Below, piece after piece: positions 1 through 6,961 of a DNA stretch of 8,750 nucleotides. Each line of letters opens with the position of its first letter. Positions within the stretch are counted from its first letter, which is position 1. The stretch spans positions 1-8,750 of the forward strand of contig JAPPBZ010000240.1 of assembly GCA_026702635.1 (NCBI GenBank), written 5' to 3'. The notes below the pieces were generated by a model. That model was given only the letters and a program-made list of their open reading frames with translations. It was not told the origin of the DNA and searched no databases. The stretch is from Bacteroidota bacterium (lineage in GTDB: Bacteria > Bacteroidota > Rhodothermia > Rhodothermales > Bin80). Position numbers and translations under genes: made by a program.

Positions 1-422
1 GCAGATTCGACCGCTGAATACCAGGAATCTAATGCTGCGGGCTCATCTCCACCGAGGTATAACAGCTGAGCTCGCTCCACTTCAAGCGGCATCTTCCGAA
101 TTTCATCGCTGCGGGCGATCGCATCATCAAGCAGTAAGATGGCCTCTTGATATTGTTTAGTATTGATATAAGATTCCTTGAGTGTGTCAAAGATGGTTTT
201 GTGCTCAGGGTATTCATGATGCAACTCTCGCAAGATTGCGATGGCCCGATCAAACTGCATCCCCCGCAAATACCCCAGTGCGAGCAGATACCGTGAGTTG
301 GCATTGTCGTCAAGCTGTTCCTCTTGAGAAACCGGACGGGTTCGATCCGCGCGTTGAGGCTGAGCCAGAACCACGCTGGTCAAGGCACATGTGCAGAACC
401 AGTAAATAAAAAAGAGACGCAT
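1..422 (-). CDS. Exported TPR-repeat protein, N-terminal part (C-terminus beyond window)
   Basis: The minus strand is open from an ATG at 420-422 to the left edge, giving 140 complete codons. Residues 1-20 form a signal peptide (MRLFFIYWF... then ...SVVLA) with a likely signal peptidase I cut before Gln21. Cysteines 10 and 12 lie inside the hydrophobic core with no lipobox context, so I do not call it a lipoprotein. After a charged linker (about 21-40), residues about 43-76 and 77-110 read as two tetratricopeptide repeats (e.g. LALGYLRGMQFDRAIAILRE and SYINTKQYQEAILLLDDAI), with a third starting near 114. It is therefore a periplasmic or surface-facing protein-interaction scaffold; its partner and function cannot be told from this fragment. 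It is divergent from dxr and shares a 79 bp upstream region with it. No Shine-Dalgarno is visible. The alternative minus-strand reading at 29-313 lacks any such pattern and is a shadow. Confidence 0.85.
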   Translation of the reverse strand, partial: MRLFFIYWFCTCALTSVVLAQPQRADRTRPVSQEEQLDDNANSRYLLALGYLRGMQFDRAIAILRELHHEYPEHKTIFDTLKESYINTKQYQEAILLLDDAIARSDEIRKMPLEVERAQLLYLGGDEPAALDSWYSAVES

Positions 423-501
423 CGGAGCCGTGAACTCGTAAGTGTTAAGAGAGTGCTAGGCCGTATTTTAAGGTGCTCCAAGATAAGGGGAATCACAGTT
501 A
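423..501. promoter_or_regulatory. Divergent intergenic region between the TPR gene and dxr
   Basis: These 79 bases separate two divergently transcribed starts, so promoters for both should lie here or just inside the genes. On the plus strand TATTTT (464-469) is a possible -10-like element for dxr, about 33 bases before its ATG, but no good TTGACA-like box sits 17 bases upstream. On the minus strand a TTGGAG/TAGCAC pair with 17-base spacing is equally weak. AAGGGGA (485-491), ten bases before the dxr ATG, is a weak Shine-Dalgarno candidate. The role follows from gene layout; the exact boxes are guesses. Confidence 0.45.
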
Positions 502-1680
502 ATGACTGAGCAGCAGCGTGGTATCAGTATTATAGGTTCGACTGGATCTATCGGGACGCAGTGCCTGGATATTGTTCGGAGACATCCGGAGCGATTACGC
601 GTGGTAGCACTCTCTGCCAATCGGAGTATCGATCTTTTAGTGAGCCAGGCTTATGAATTTTCTCCAGAAGTTGTTGCTGTGGCAGATGAGTCCAAGTTTG
701 CAGAACTTCAGAAAAAACTCCAGGGCACGGGGATTCAGGTACTTGAAGGCGAGGAGGGGGTATGCAGGTGTGCAACGCTCCCGAAAGCGGATATCGTGCT
801 GGGAGCCGCCACGGGAGTTGCGGGACTAAAGTCGGTCTTGTCCGCTCTGACTGCGGGGAAGGCGTTGGCACTGGCAAACAAAGAAACCCTGGTTGCTGCA
901 GGGGATCTTGCAATGGAAGCGGCCCGGGCCCATGGCGCCACGATCATCCCCGTTGATAGCGAGCACTCCGCAGTGTTTCAATGCCTGGAAGACGGCGGGA
1001 TCAATAATGTCGAGAAAATCCTTCTCACTGCCTCTGGAGGCCCTTTCTGGAACAGTGCGCCCCACATGCTTGACAAAATTACCCCCCAGGAGGCACTCAA
1101 ACATCCTAATTGGGATATGGGGCCCAAAGTAACCATTGACTCGGCCACAATGATGAATAAGGGGCTAGAGGTGATTGAAGCCTATTGGCTGTTTGGGCTT
1201 ACAGAGAAACAGATCGATATTGTCGTACACCCACAGTCCATCATCCACTCCATGGTATTATTCAAAGATGGATCGGTGAAAGCGCAGCTCAGCTTGCCGG
1301 ATATGAGGCTGCCCATTCAGTATGCACTCAGTTACCCGGATCGGTGGTCACTCCCCGAAGGGCGTATAGATTGGACTCGTCCCCAGTCGCTGGAATTCCA
1401 TCCACCCGACCTGAAAAAATTCCCCTGTTTACGTCTGGCAATGGAGGCGTTAGAGGCGGGAGGGAATGCATCCGCCGTCTTAAATGCTGCCAATGAAGCG
1501 GCCGTAGATCTTTTTTTGAAAGAGAAGCTCAGCTTTATGGGGATCCCGCATATGATCGAAAGAGCACTCAGCGAACTGTCTGGCCCGGTTTTGAGCACGT
1601 ACGAGGAGGTAGTACATGTAGATCAGCTTACCCGCCGCTACGTGTTGGATGCGGCCGGACGGAACACCTTCACGCTGTGA
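502..1680 (+). CDS. dxr: 1-deoxy-D-xylulose 5-phosphate reductoisomerase
   Basis: The 392-residue product is full length compared with about 398 in E. coli. Dxr rearranges and reduces DXP to 2-C-methyl-D-erythritol 4-phosphate using NADPH and a divalent metal, the committed step of the cytosolic MEP isoprenoid pathway and the target of fosmidomycin. Visible signatures in order: nucleotide-binding GSTGSIG at 12-18; ALANKETLVAAG at 123-134; VDSEHSAVFQ at 151-160, with metal ligands Asp152 and Glu154; TASGGPF at 176-182; HPNWDMG then TIDSATMMNKGLE at 201-223, with Glu223 as the third metal ligand; HPQSIIHSMV at 243-252; and NAANEAAV near the C-terminus at 328-335. All expected catalytic residues are present. 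ATG 502 is chosen because it places the Rossmann glycine motif at the normal distance from the N-terminus. It is the first gene of the plus-strand run; rseP follows after 37 bases, so co-transcription is likely. Confidence 0.97.
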   Translation: MTEQQRGISIIGSTGSIGTQCLDIVRRHPERLRVVALSANRSIDLLVSQAYEFSPEVVAVADESKFAELQKKLQGTGIQVLEGEEGVCRCATLPKADIVLGAATGVAGLKSVLSALTAGKALALANKETLVAAGDLAMEAARAHGATIIPVDSEHSAVFQCLEDGGINNVEKILLTASGGPFWNSAPHMLDKITPQEALKHPNWDMGPKVTIDSATMMNKGLEVIEAYWLFGLTEKQIDIVVHPQSIIHSMVLFKDGSVKAQLSLPDMRLPIQYALSYPDRWSLPEGRIDWTRPQSLEFHPPDLKKFPCLRLAMEALEAGGNASAVLNAANEAAVDLFLKEKLSFMGIPHMIERALSELSGPVLSTYEEVVHVDQLTRRYVLDAAGRNTFTL

Positions 1681-1717
1681 AGTATACCGTAGCCGAGCAA
1701 TAAATTTTGGTGCTGCT

Positions 1718-3133
1718 GTGAGCATTCTCTGGATTCTTTTCACATTTATTCCGGCCCTGATGATTCTCGTGTTTGTGCACGAGTTGGGTCATTTCTGGGC
1801 AGCGAGGGCATTCGGTATGCGGGTGGATCGCTTTTCGATCGGATTTCCCCCAAACATATTGAAGAAGCGTTTTGGTCAGACCGAGTATGTTCTGGGGATA
1901 ACGCCGCTCGGAGGATACGTAAAAATTGCTGGCATGGTGGACGAAAGTCTGGATACGGACTTCAAAGACGAGGAGCCGCAACCCGATGAATTTCGATCAA
2001 AGCCTCTCTGGCAGCGCATGATTGTCATCAGCGCAGGTGTGATCATGAACATGGTTCTGGCTTTCGTCATCTTTTTTGCGCTCACGTGGGCGTTTGGGAC
2101 CAGTAATTATGCACACACGGAAGACGGGACCATCTTTGTCGCGGACAGTTCGGTTGCGTCCGTCGATGTTGGGATGCAGACCGGAGATCGCCTACTCGCA
2201 ATTGGGGAATACATCTACGAGCCGGGTGGCCCTGACATTCCTCTGAATTCAATATTGACGGACGAACTTGCATTTGAAGTGGAGCGGGATGGCCAGACTC
2301 TGACGCTTCCGGCACCGGGAAACCTGATGACCCGAGTCCAGGAGCTGGAAGCCGGAGGACTCTATGGACTGGGGATCTATGCCTGGCCCAGTACGCTTGG
2401 GTCCGTTGCGGAAGGAATGCCTGCGGAATTGGCTGGATTGCAGGTGGGTGACCGTATCACCGCCGTGAACCAAAGCCCCGTGAAGTACTGGCTGGACTTG
2501 ATTGATCATATTGACACTTCAGGCGGGGATTCGCTTCTGGTTGCATGGGAACGGGATGAGGGGCAGCGCTCGGTTGCATATGAGGCCGTGGTGGTGCCGG
2601 TCATGAACCCGAGATGTGATTATGTGATTGGGATCGGTGTCGCACGGACACAGGTCGATCATGGACTGATCGAGTCAGTGGGGATTGGACTGAAGGATAC
2701 CGGGGAGAACACGCAAGCGATCACCACCAGTTTGTGGCGGATCGTTTCAGGCAAGGAGAGTGTTCGGGATAACCTGGGAGGGCCGGTGATGGTGGCGAAT
2801 GTGATCGGAGAGGCGGCAAGCAGTGGAGCACGCCCGTTTTGGTTTATCGTGGCCATGCTTTCGATCACCCTGGCAATAGTAAATATTCTGCCGATCCCCG
2901 TTTTAGATGGAGGGCATTTAATGTTCCTCTTTTACGAATTATTTACCCGCAAGGAGCCGCCTCTCAAAGTGCGGATTTTCCTGCAACAGGCGGGAATGAT
3001 CCTTTTACTGATTTTGATGGCATTCCTGATTACCAACGATGTCATCCGAGCATTCAGTTCCCGGGGTAATGAGGCCAGTGAAGTAGAGCCCGTAGTCTGC
3101 CAAGTTGATGAAACAGAGGCTGGGGCAGAATAA
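1718..3133 (+). CDS. rseP: Site-2 intramembrane zinc metalloprotease, RseP family
   Basis: The 471-residue inner-membrane protease carries the zinc motif HELGH (21-25) in the first transmembrane helix, GGYVKI (65-70), a second hydrophobic helix at about 100-126, two PDZ-like domains (about 130-215 and 218-300), the GGPVMVAN element (354-361), and a C-terminal pair of helices containing NILPIPVLDGG (389-399), with Asp397 as the remaining zinc ligand. The family cleaves membrane-embedded anti-sigma factors or leftover signal peptides; the substrate here is unknown. I chose GTG 1718 because it yields the usual short N-terminus leading straight into the first helix. The in-frame ATG 1649 would add 23 polar residues and overlap dxr by 32 bases. 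No Shine-Dalgarno is seen at the GTG. The tail after about residue 447 is short, acidic (SEVEPVV...DETEAGAE) and probably disordered. Position between dxr and bamA is the same as in many Gram-negatives. Confidence 0.94.
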   Translation: MSILWILFTFIPALMILVFVHELGHFWAARAFGMRVDRFSIGFPPNILKKRFGQTEYVLGITPLGGYVKIAGMVDESLDTDFKDEEPQPDEFRSKPLWQRMIVISAGVIMNMVLAFVIFFALTWAFGTSNYAHTEDGTIFVADSSVASVDVGMQTGDRLLAIGEYIYEPGGPDIPLNSILTDELAFEVERDGQTLTLPAPGNLMTRVQELEAGGLYGLGIYAWPSTLGSVAEGMPAELAGLQVGDRITAVNQSPVKYWLDLIDHIDTSGGDSLLVAWERDEGQRSVAYEAVVVPVMNPRCDYVIGIGVARTQVDHGLIESVGIGLKDTGENTQAITTSLWRIVSGKESVRDNLGGPVMVANVIGEAASSGARPFWFIVAMLSITLAIVNILPIPVLDGGHLMFLFYELFTRKEPPLKVRIFLQQAGMILLLILMAFLITNDVIRAFSSRGNEASEVEPVVCQVDETEAGAE

Positions 3134-3266
3134 CTGAGGCTGTAAGCGATTTGTACGAACGAGCAGATTCTCTTCGTTTATGGGTAGTGCAGAAACAAGA
3201 ACCCCGCCAAAGGGGTTCTATAAAGCTGCGCTACAATACTCTCATTCCTTTCCTGATCGAATCGTG
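3134..3266 (+). promoter_or_regulatory. rseP-bamA intergenic region, largest gap in the gene run
   Basis: At 133 bases this is far longer than the other gaps in the run (25-44), so a separate promoter or an attenuation/processing point is plausible. It holds a perfect hairpin (3198-3219) and a TACAAT -10-like hexamer at 3232-3237, 29 bases before the bamA ATG. No convincing -35 box lies 16-18 bases upstream; that position (3209-3214) reads AAAGGG inside the hairpin. The gap is in frame with bamA from an ATG at 3180, but that extension would precede a clear signal peptide and is unlikely to be translated. Confidence 0.4.
3198..3219 (+). terminator. Perfect 8 bp hairpin upstream of bamA (possible attenuator or operator)
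   Basis: AGAACCCC (3198-3205) and GGGGTTCT (3212-3219) are exact reverse complements around the 6-base loop GCCAAA. The next bases (ATAAAGC) are not U-rich, so this is not a canonical intrinsic terminator. It lies 64 bases after the rseP stop and 47 before the bamA start. It may be a weak terminator, an mRNA processing or stability element, or a protein-binding palindrome. Only the inverted repeat is seen directly; the role is inferred. Confidence 0.4.
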
Positions 3267-5768
3267 ATGCGCACCACACTTCTGCTTTTCATTTTAACTG
3301 TCAGTGTCAATACCGTCGCAGCCCAGGGGCTTTCTGGAAGCTTATTGGCCAATAATCGCCCCTCTGTTCCCGAAGAGCTTGAGATTCTGGGAATCTCTGT
3401 TGAGGGAGTAGAGGGGGAAACTATGCAAAGTTTTGCGATTCGAAGCAGTGGGTTGGCCGTGGGGCAAACCGTGGTTCTACCGGGGGATCCTGCGATCTCT
3501 GAAGCAATACGGAGTATTTACAGGTTGCGTGTTTTTTCAGATGTGAAGATCGTAGAAGAGCGCCGGGCAGGTAACGGTGTTTTTCTACTGATTCAGCTTA
3601 CGGAAGAGCCACAATTAGCAGAGTTTACATTTTCAGGAATTAAAAAGAAGGATCGGCGGAAGCTTGAGGATAAGGTCACATTGTTTAAGGGAACACGTGT
3701 TCGACCTGCGGACCTGGAGCGATCCATCCAGGTGATCAGAGATCATTTTGCAGAGAAAGGATTCATGCTTGCAGAGGTGGAGGTGAACCGGACTCCAGGC
3801 CCCGAAAATACAGTCAACCTTGAGTTTGCAATTGATCAGGGTGAGAAGGTGAGGATCCGGGAGGTTCTGGTCTCAGGAAACGAAAATATCAGTAGTCGAT
3901 CCGTACGCCGGAAGCTCAAAAAGACAAAGCCTAGACGTTCGATTTTCTTTTGGCGCAAAGCTCGGTTTGATCGTATGCTTTACGAGGAGGACAAGGTGAA
4001 TCTCATCAATCACTTTAACTCGAAAGGATACTACGATGCCAGAGTGCTAAAGGACTCTGTATGGCTGGATACTTCAGGGGAAAAGCCGGGAATGGTTGTA
4101 TCTCTCGAGCTCCATGAAGGACCGCAATATCATATAAGAAACGTGGAGTGGGAAGGAAATACGATCTATCCTGATGAAGTATTATCGTCTGCTTTAGGGG
4201 TCGAGCCGGGGGATACTTACAACTCCGAACGGATTGAGCAAAACCTGCACGGTAATCAGGCGAGTAGTGACGTATCAAGCCTGTACATGAACCGGGGACA
4301 CATGCTCTTTCGTGTAGAGCCTGAAGTGCGGGTTCTGGAGGGAGATTCATTGGATCTTTACTATGACCTCTACGAGGGAGATATTTTCAATTTTGGAGAG
4401 ATCACAATAGCCGGAAACGACAAGACCAAAGAGCATGTTGTGCGCCGGGAGTTGTATACCATCCCTGGGCAGACATTCAGCAGGGAGTTGATCCAGGAGA
4501 CGATCCGGCGATTGTCCCAGTTGAAATATTTCGATCAAGAAAAGCTTGGGGCAGGGCCCTCTATTGATTTGGATACAGAGGAAAAGGAAGTGAACCTAAC
4601 CTACAACCTTGAAGAGGTTGGCAGTGATCAGTTGGAGCTTAGTGGTACGTATGGCCGATGGGGAGTGATTTTAATGCTGCGTTTCGGGTTCAACAATTTC
4701 AGTGTACAGGATTTCTTTAAGCCTGGGGCCTGGCGACCACTACCTTCCGGGGATGGTCAGCAGCTTTCTGTCAGCCTTCAGACCAGTGGTAGACAATACC
4801 AGAGTTATTCTCTTGGCTTTACCGAGCCTTGGCTACGTGGCAAGCCAACCCCGGTTGGCTTTCAGGTATCGCATTCGAGATTCAGTGGATTGGGGTTTTA
4901 CGGGTATAGCTTCTTTGGCGAAGATGATGAGGATGACAGGGATCTTGGGTTTGCAAATACCAATGCACGTGTCTTCTATGAACAGCGACTGAGGTGGCCA
5001 GATGATAAGTTCAGTACCAGTACATCATTGGGATATCAGTTCTATTCAAACCGGAACTATACGTCAGTTCTTCCACTTGGGCGGAGCCAACAGGTCACGG
5101 TGCGTCAGGCATTGTCGCGGAGTTCGGTGGATCATCCAGTCTTCCCGACGGCAGGCTCGACATTTCTGCTTTCAGGGGAATTGGCCCTACCGATAAAGAA
5201 TTTTATACAGTATCACAAATGGAAGCTCACCACGAGTTGGAATGCGCCGATCTTGAGGAAACTCACCGCGAGTTTTTCAGCAGACTTTGGTTATATCGGC
5301 TCACTCACTGGTGGGGATGTGCTATTCGAACGCTATGTTGTCGGTGGATCACCCTTTGATGTCCAGGGATATCGAAACAATTTTGGGAAGGATATTATCT
5401 ATATGCGCGGGTATCCTGCCCGGGTACTTGGTCCCCGTCGCGGTGAGGAAGCAGTTGGTGGACGTGTGTTGAATAAATTCACGTCGGAGTTGCGTGTTCT
5501 TGCCGTTCAAACTCCACAACTCACCGCGGCACCCTATCTTTTCATGGACGCTGCGAACACGTGGGATACGTTTCAAACGTACAATCCGCGGCAACTTTAT
5601 CGCTCGGCTGGTGTAGGCGCACGTTTATTCCTGCCGATATTAGGAATGCTGGAAGTTGCATATGGGTATAATTTTGATGAGTTTGCACCGATCTCAGGTC
5701 AGCAATCAAACCATGATGGTTCAAGAAAGTGGTTTTTCCAGTTTACACTTGGCCAGGGATTCAACTAG
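3267..5768 (+). CDS. bamA: Outer-membrane protein assembly factor BamA (Omp85)
   Basis: This is the central subunit of the BAM complex, which folds and inserts beta-barrel proteins into the outer membrane. From ATG 3267 the product has 833 residues: a signal peptide (1-19, MRTTLLLFIL... to NTVAA, cut before Gln20), five POTRA domains at about 38-113, 115-193, 194-285, 287-370 and 373-450, and a C-terminal 16-strand barrel from about 455. POTRA 3 has a basic, aromatic insert (213-236, e.g. KTKPRRSIFFWRKARFDR) of the type I associate with Bacteroidota BamA. The conserved loop-6 motif appears as MRGY (713-716), keeping the key arginine. An acidic segment GEDDEDDRDLG (551-561) is probably an extracellular loop. 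The protein ends ...TLGQGFN, so Asn rather than an aromatic residue is last. ATG 3267 is preferred over ATG 3180 because the signal peptide starts there; the adjacent GTG 3264 is possible. The two skp genes follow closely. Confidence 0.95.
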   Translation: MRTTLLLFILTVSVNTVAAQGLSGSLLANNRPSVPEELEILGISVEGVEGETMQSFAIRSSGLAVGQTVVLPGDPAISEAIRSIYRLRVFSDVKIVEERRAGNGVFLLIQLTEEPQLAEFTFSGIKKKDRRKLEDKVTLFKGTRVRPADLERSIQVIRDHFAEKGFMLAEVEVNRTPGPENTVNLEFAIDQGEKVRIREVLVSGNENISSRSVRRKLKKTKPRRSIFFWRKARFDRMLYEEDKVNLINHFNSKGYYDARVLKDSVWLDTSGEKPGMVVSLELHEGPQYHIRNVEWEGNTIYPDEVLSSALGVEPGDTYNSERIEQNLHGNQASSDVSSLYMNRGHMLFRVEPEVRVLEGDSLDLYYDLYEGDIFNFGEITIAGNDKTKEHVVRRELYTIPGQTFSRELIQETIRRLSQLKYFDQEKLGAGPSIDLDTEEKEVNLTYNLEEVGSDQLELSGTYGRWGVILMLRFGFNNFSVQDFFKPGAWRPLPSGDGQQLSVSLQTSGRQYQSYSLGFTEPWLRGKPTPVGFQVSHSRFSGLGFYGYSFFGEDDEDDRDLGFANTNARVFYEQRLRWPDDKFSTSTSLGYQFYSNRNYTSVLPLGRSQQVTVRQALSRSSVDHPVFPTAGSTFLLSGELALPIKNFIQYHKWKLTTSWNAPILRKLTASFSADFGYIGSLTGGDVLFERYVVGGSPFDVQGYRNNFGKDIIYMRGYPARVLGPRRGEEAVGGRVLNKFTSELRVLAVQTPQLTAAPYLFMDAANTWDTFQTYNPRQLYRSAGVGARLFLPILGMLEVAYGYNFDEFAPISGQQSNHDGSRKWFFQFTLGQGFN
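4842..4861. repeat. 20-base inverted repeat inside bamA
   Basis: AAGCCAACC (4842-4850) and GGTTGGCTT (4853-4861) are exact reverse complements with CC between them, within codons for a GKPTPVGF stretch of the barrel. A second copy of TTGGCTTT occurs at 4813-4820 and could also pair with AAGCCAA. No poly-U follows. It could pause transcription or affect mRNA folding, or be a chance result of the codons used. Confidence 0.35.
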
Positions 5769-5793
5769 ATTTATATACAAATCGTCACACGTA

Positions 5794-6333
5794 ATGAGAA
5801 CGCTATTCAGTTTCGGGTTGATTTTCGTGTGGACCGCTACTGCGGTTCTCGCACAGCAAAAAATCGCCTACGTTGATTCGGACCTGATTTACGACAATTA
5901 TCCAGAGTTCTCAACGGCACAGCAGTCCTTGGACCGGGTTGCCGAACAGTGGGAACAGGATCTCGCCGAGCGTCAGGACAGACTGGATGAGATGTTCCAG
6001 GAATACCAGGCTCGAGAACTGTTATACACTGCCGAGTCACGTCAGCAAAAACAAAACGAAATCATTGCAGCAGAAGAAGAACTGGAGCGTTTACGGCGGC
6101 AATATTTCGGGCCGGAAGGACAGTTATTTGAGCAGCAAGAGCAGATCCTGCGTCCGATTCAGGAAAAAGTTCTGATTGCGATTGAGGAGGTAGCAGAAGC
6201 GGAGGGTTATGATTATGTGTTTGACCGAGGCGGCGATTTTGTTTTTTTATACACGAATGAAAAGCTCGACATTACAGATCTCGTTCTCGAGGAGTTGGGC
6301 ATTGATATCACCCGTACCAATCTTGGGCGGTAA
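5794..6333 (+). CDS. skp: OmpH/Skp-family periplasmic chaperone, first copy
   Basis: Skp-type chaperones form jellyfish-shaped trimers that hold unfolded outer-membrane proteins in the periplasm and pass them to BamA. The 179-residue product (E. coli Skp has 161) has a signal peptide at 1-20 (MRTLFSFGLIFVW... to AVLA) with a predicted cut before Gln21. It then has the family's first strand KIAYVDSDLIYDNYPEF (23-39), a long Glu/Gln/Arg-rich coiled coil at about 42-125 (the tentacles), and a C-terminal return to the body, with YDYVFDRGG (139-147) and a closing LYTNE...ITD...LGID segment (152-171). It lies 25 bases after bamA. The start at ATG 5794 is set by the signal peptide; the upstream in-frame ATG at 5656 lies inside bamA. 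No Shine-Dalgarno precedes it; the leader is AU-rich. It is the more canonical of the pair. Confidence 0.9.
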   Translation: MRTLFSFGLIFVWTATAVLAQQKIAYVDSDLIYDNYPEFSTAQQSLDRVAEQWEQDLAERQDRLDEMFQEYQARELLYTAESRQQKQNEIIAAEEELERLRRQYFGPEGQLFEQQEQILRPIQEKVLIAIEEVAEAEGYDYVFDRGGDFVFLYTNEKLDITDLVLEELGIDITRTNLGR

Positions 6334-6342
6334 GCTTCACAC

Positions 6343-6355
6343 TTTTAAATTAAAA
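6343..6355. promoter_or_regulatory. AT-only palindrome before the second skp gene
   Basis: TTTTAA-A-TTAAAA (6343-6355) is a perfect 6+1+6 palindrome in the 29-base gap between the two skp genes, ending 7 bases before the second ATG. The gap contains no Shine-Dalgarno. A/U-rich leaders are known to support SD-independent initiation in Bacteroidota, so this may serve as an unstructured ribosome landing site. A -10-like reading (TAAAAT, 6351-6356) is too close to the ATG for a normal leader. Palindrome seen; role inferred. Confidence 0.3.
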
Positions 6356-6362
6356 TAATCTA

Positions 6363-6947
6363 ATGCGACTCATTTCGCTTAAACGCAGCAGTGGTTTTCT
6401 TTTCGCTGTGTTATTTCTTGGTTTTGCAACTGCCTCACAGGCACAACAGCTTCCAGCCCTGCGGATTGGCTACACGGATCACGAGGTACTGATCTCGAAT
6501 ATGCCCCAAACTCGAACAATCCAGGAGGAACTGCAGGCGGAGCTGGAAAGTGGACAACGGATTCTTCAAAGTATGCAGGAAGATCTTGGTGGCAAAGTAG
6601 AGCGCTATCAAACGCAGCGGGCTCTATTATCAGAGGAGCGCCGACAGGAACGTGAGCAGGAACTGATTTCTTTGGAAGAGGAACTCCGCAGCAAAGCTGC
6701 AGAATTGGAGCAGGAGCTGGTCCAGCGTGAACTAGACCTCATGGGGCCTATCTATCAGCAGGTGGATACAGCCATCCAAACGATTGCCGCGGAGAAAAAT
6801 CTTGATCTCGTACTTCGCACCCAGGCGGGACCGGCGCAGCCGATCCTGCTCTATGTGAACGAAGATCGGATTACAGATATTACTCTTGAGGTTGCTCGGG
6901 AGTTAGGGATTGATGTTGATGCGGCGATGCAGTCTGCAGGCAACTAA
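6363..6947 (+). CDS. OmpH/Skp-family periplasmic chaperone, second copy
   Basis: The 194-residue product has a signal peptide at 1-27 (after a basic KRSS start, hydrophobic FLFAVLFLGFATASQA) cut before Gln28, a short strand LRIGYTDHEVLISNMPQT (33-50), a long charged coiled coil at about 52-125, and a C-terminal body ending LLYVNEDRITD...LGID (162-184). The last element matches the first copy's LYTNE...ITD...LGID, so the two are tandem paralogs. Outside that motif and the general heptad pattern they differ widely, suggesting an old duplication with divided roles, for example separate clients or mixed trimers. The canonical I-A-Y-V-D start is altered to I-G-Y-T-D. The gene starts 29 bases after its partner, so co-transcription with bamA is likely. 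Tandem ompH genes next to bamA are common in Bacteroidota. Which copy is the true functional Skp cannot be decided here. Confidence 0.88.
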   Translation: MRLISLKRSSGFLFAVLFLGFATASQAQQLPALRIGYTDHEVLISNMPQTRTIQEELQAELESGQRILQSMQEDLGGKVERYQTQRALLSEERRQEREQELISLEEELRSKAAELEQELVQRELDLMGPIYQQVDTAIQTIAAEKNLDLVLRTQAGPAQPILLYVNEDRITDITLEVARELGIDVDAAMQSAGN

Positions 6948-6961
6948 AGGACTTTTGCAAA

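Noticed and set aside
29..313. Minus-strand ORF of 94 residues at the left edge
   Set aside because: It is out of frame with the TPR gene at 1-422, is rich in Cys/Ser/Met and shows no family pattern, whereas the other frame has a signal peptide and TPR repeats and stays open to the edge.
548..913. Minus-strand ORF of 121 residues opposite dxr
   Set aside because: It is a proline-rich antisense shadow of the dxr reading frame, with no recognisable domain.
1603..1621. Ideal GAGGAGGT followed by ATG-TAG, a start-stop minimal ORF upstream of rseP
   Set aside because: It lies inside dxr codons for E-E-V-V, and the surrounding genes do not use Shine-Dalgarno sequences, so it is most likely coding coincidence.
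1649..1717. Upstream ATG extension of rseP overlapping the end of dxr
   Set aside because: It would add 23 polar residues in front of the first transmembrane helix, unlike the family; GTG 1718 gives the normal short N-terminus.
3160..3178. Imperfect AACGA...TCGTT inverted repeat after rseP
   Set aside because: The stem is only five base pairs with a large loop and no U-tract, so it is not supportable as a terminator.
3180..3266. 29-residue N-terminal extension of BamA from ATG 3180
   Set aside because: It would bury the clear signal peptide that begins at ATG 3267 and it runs through the hairpin; there is no sign of coding conservation to see.
5656..5793. Longer start for the first skp gene inside bamA
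   Set aside because: The 46 extra residues are an out-of-frame reading of the bamA 3' end and precede a good signal peptide.
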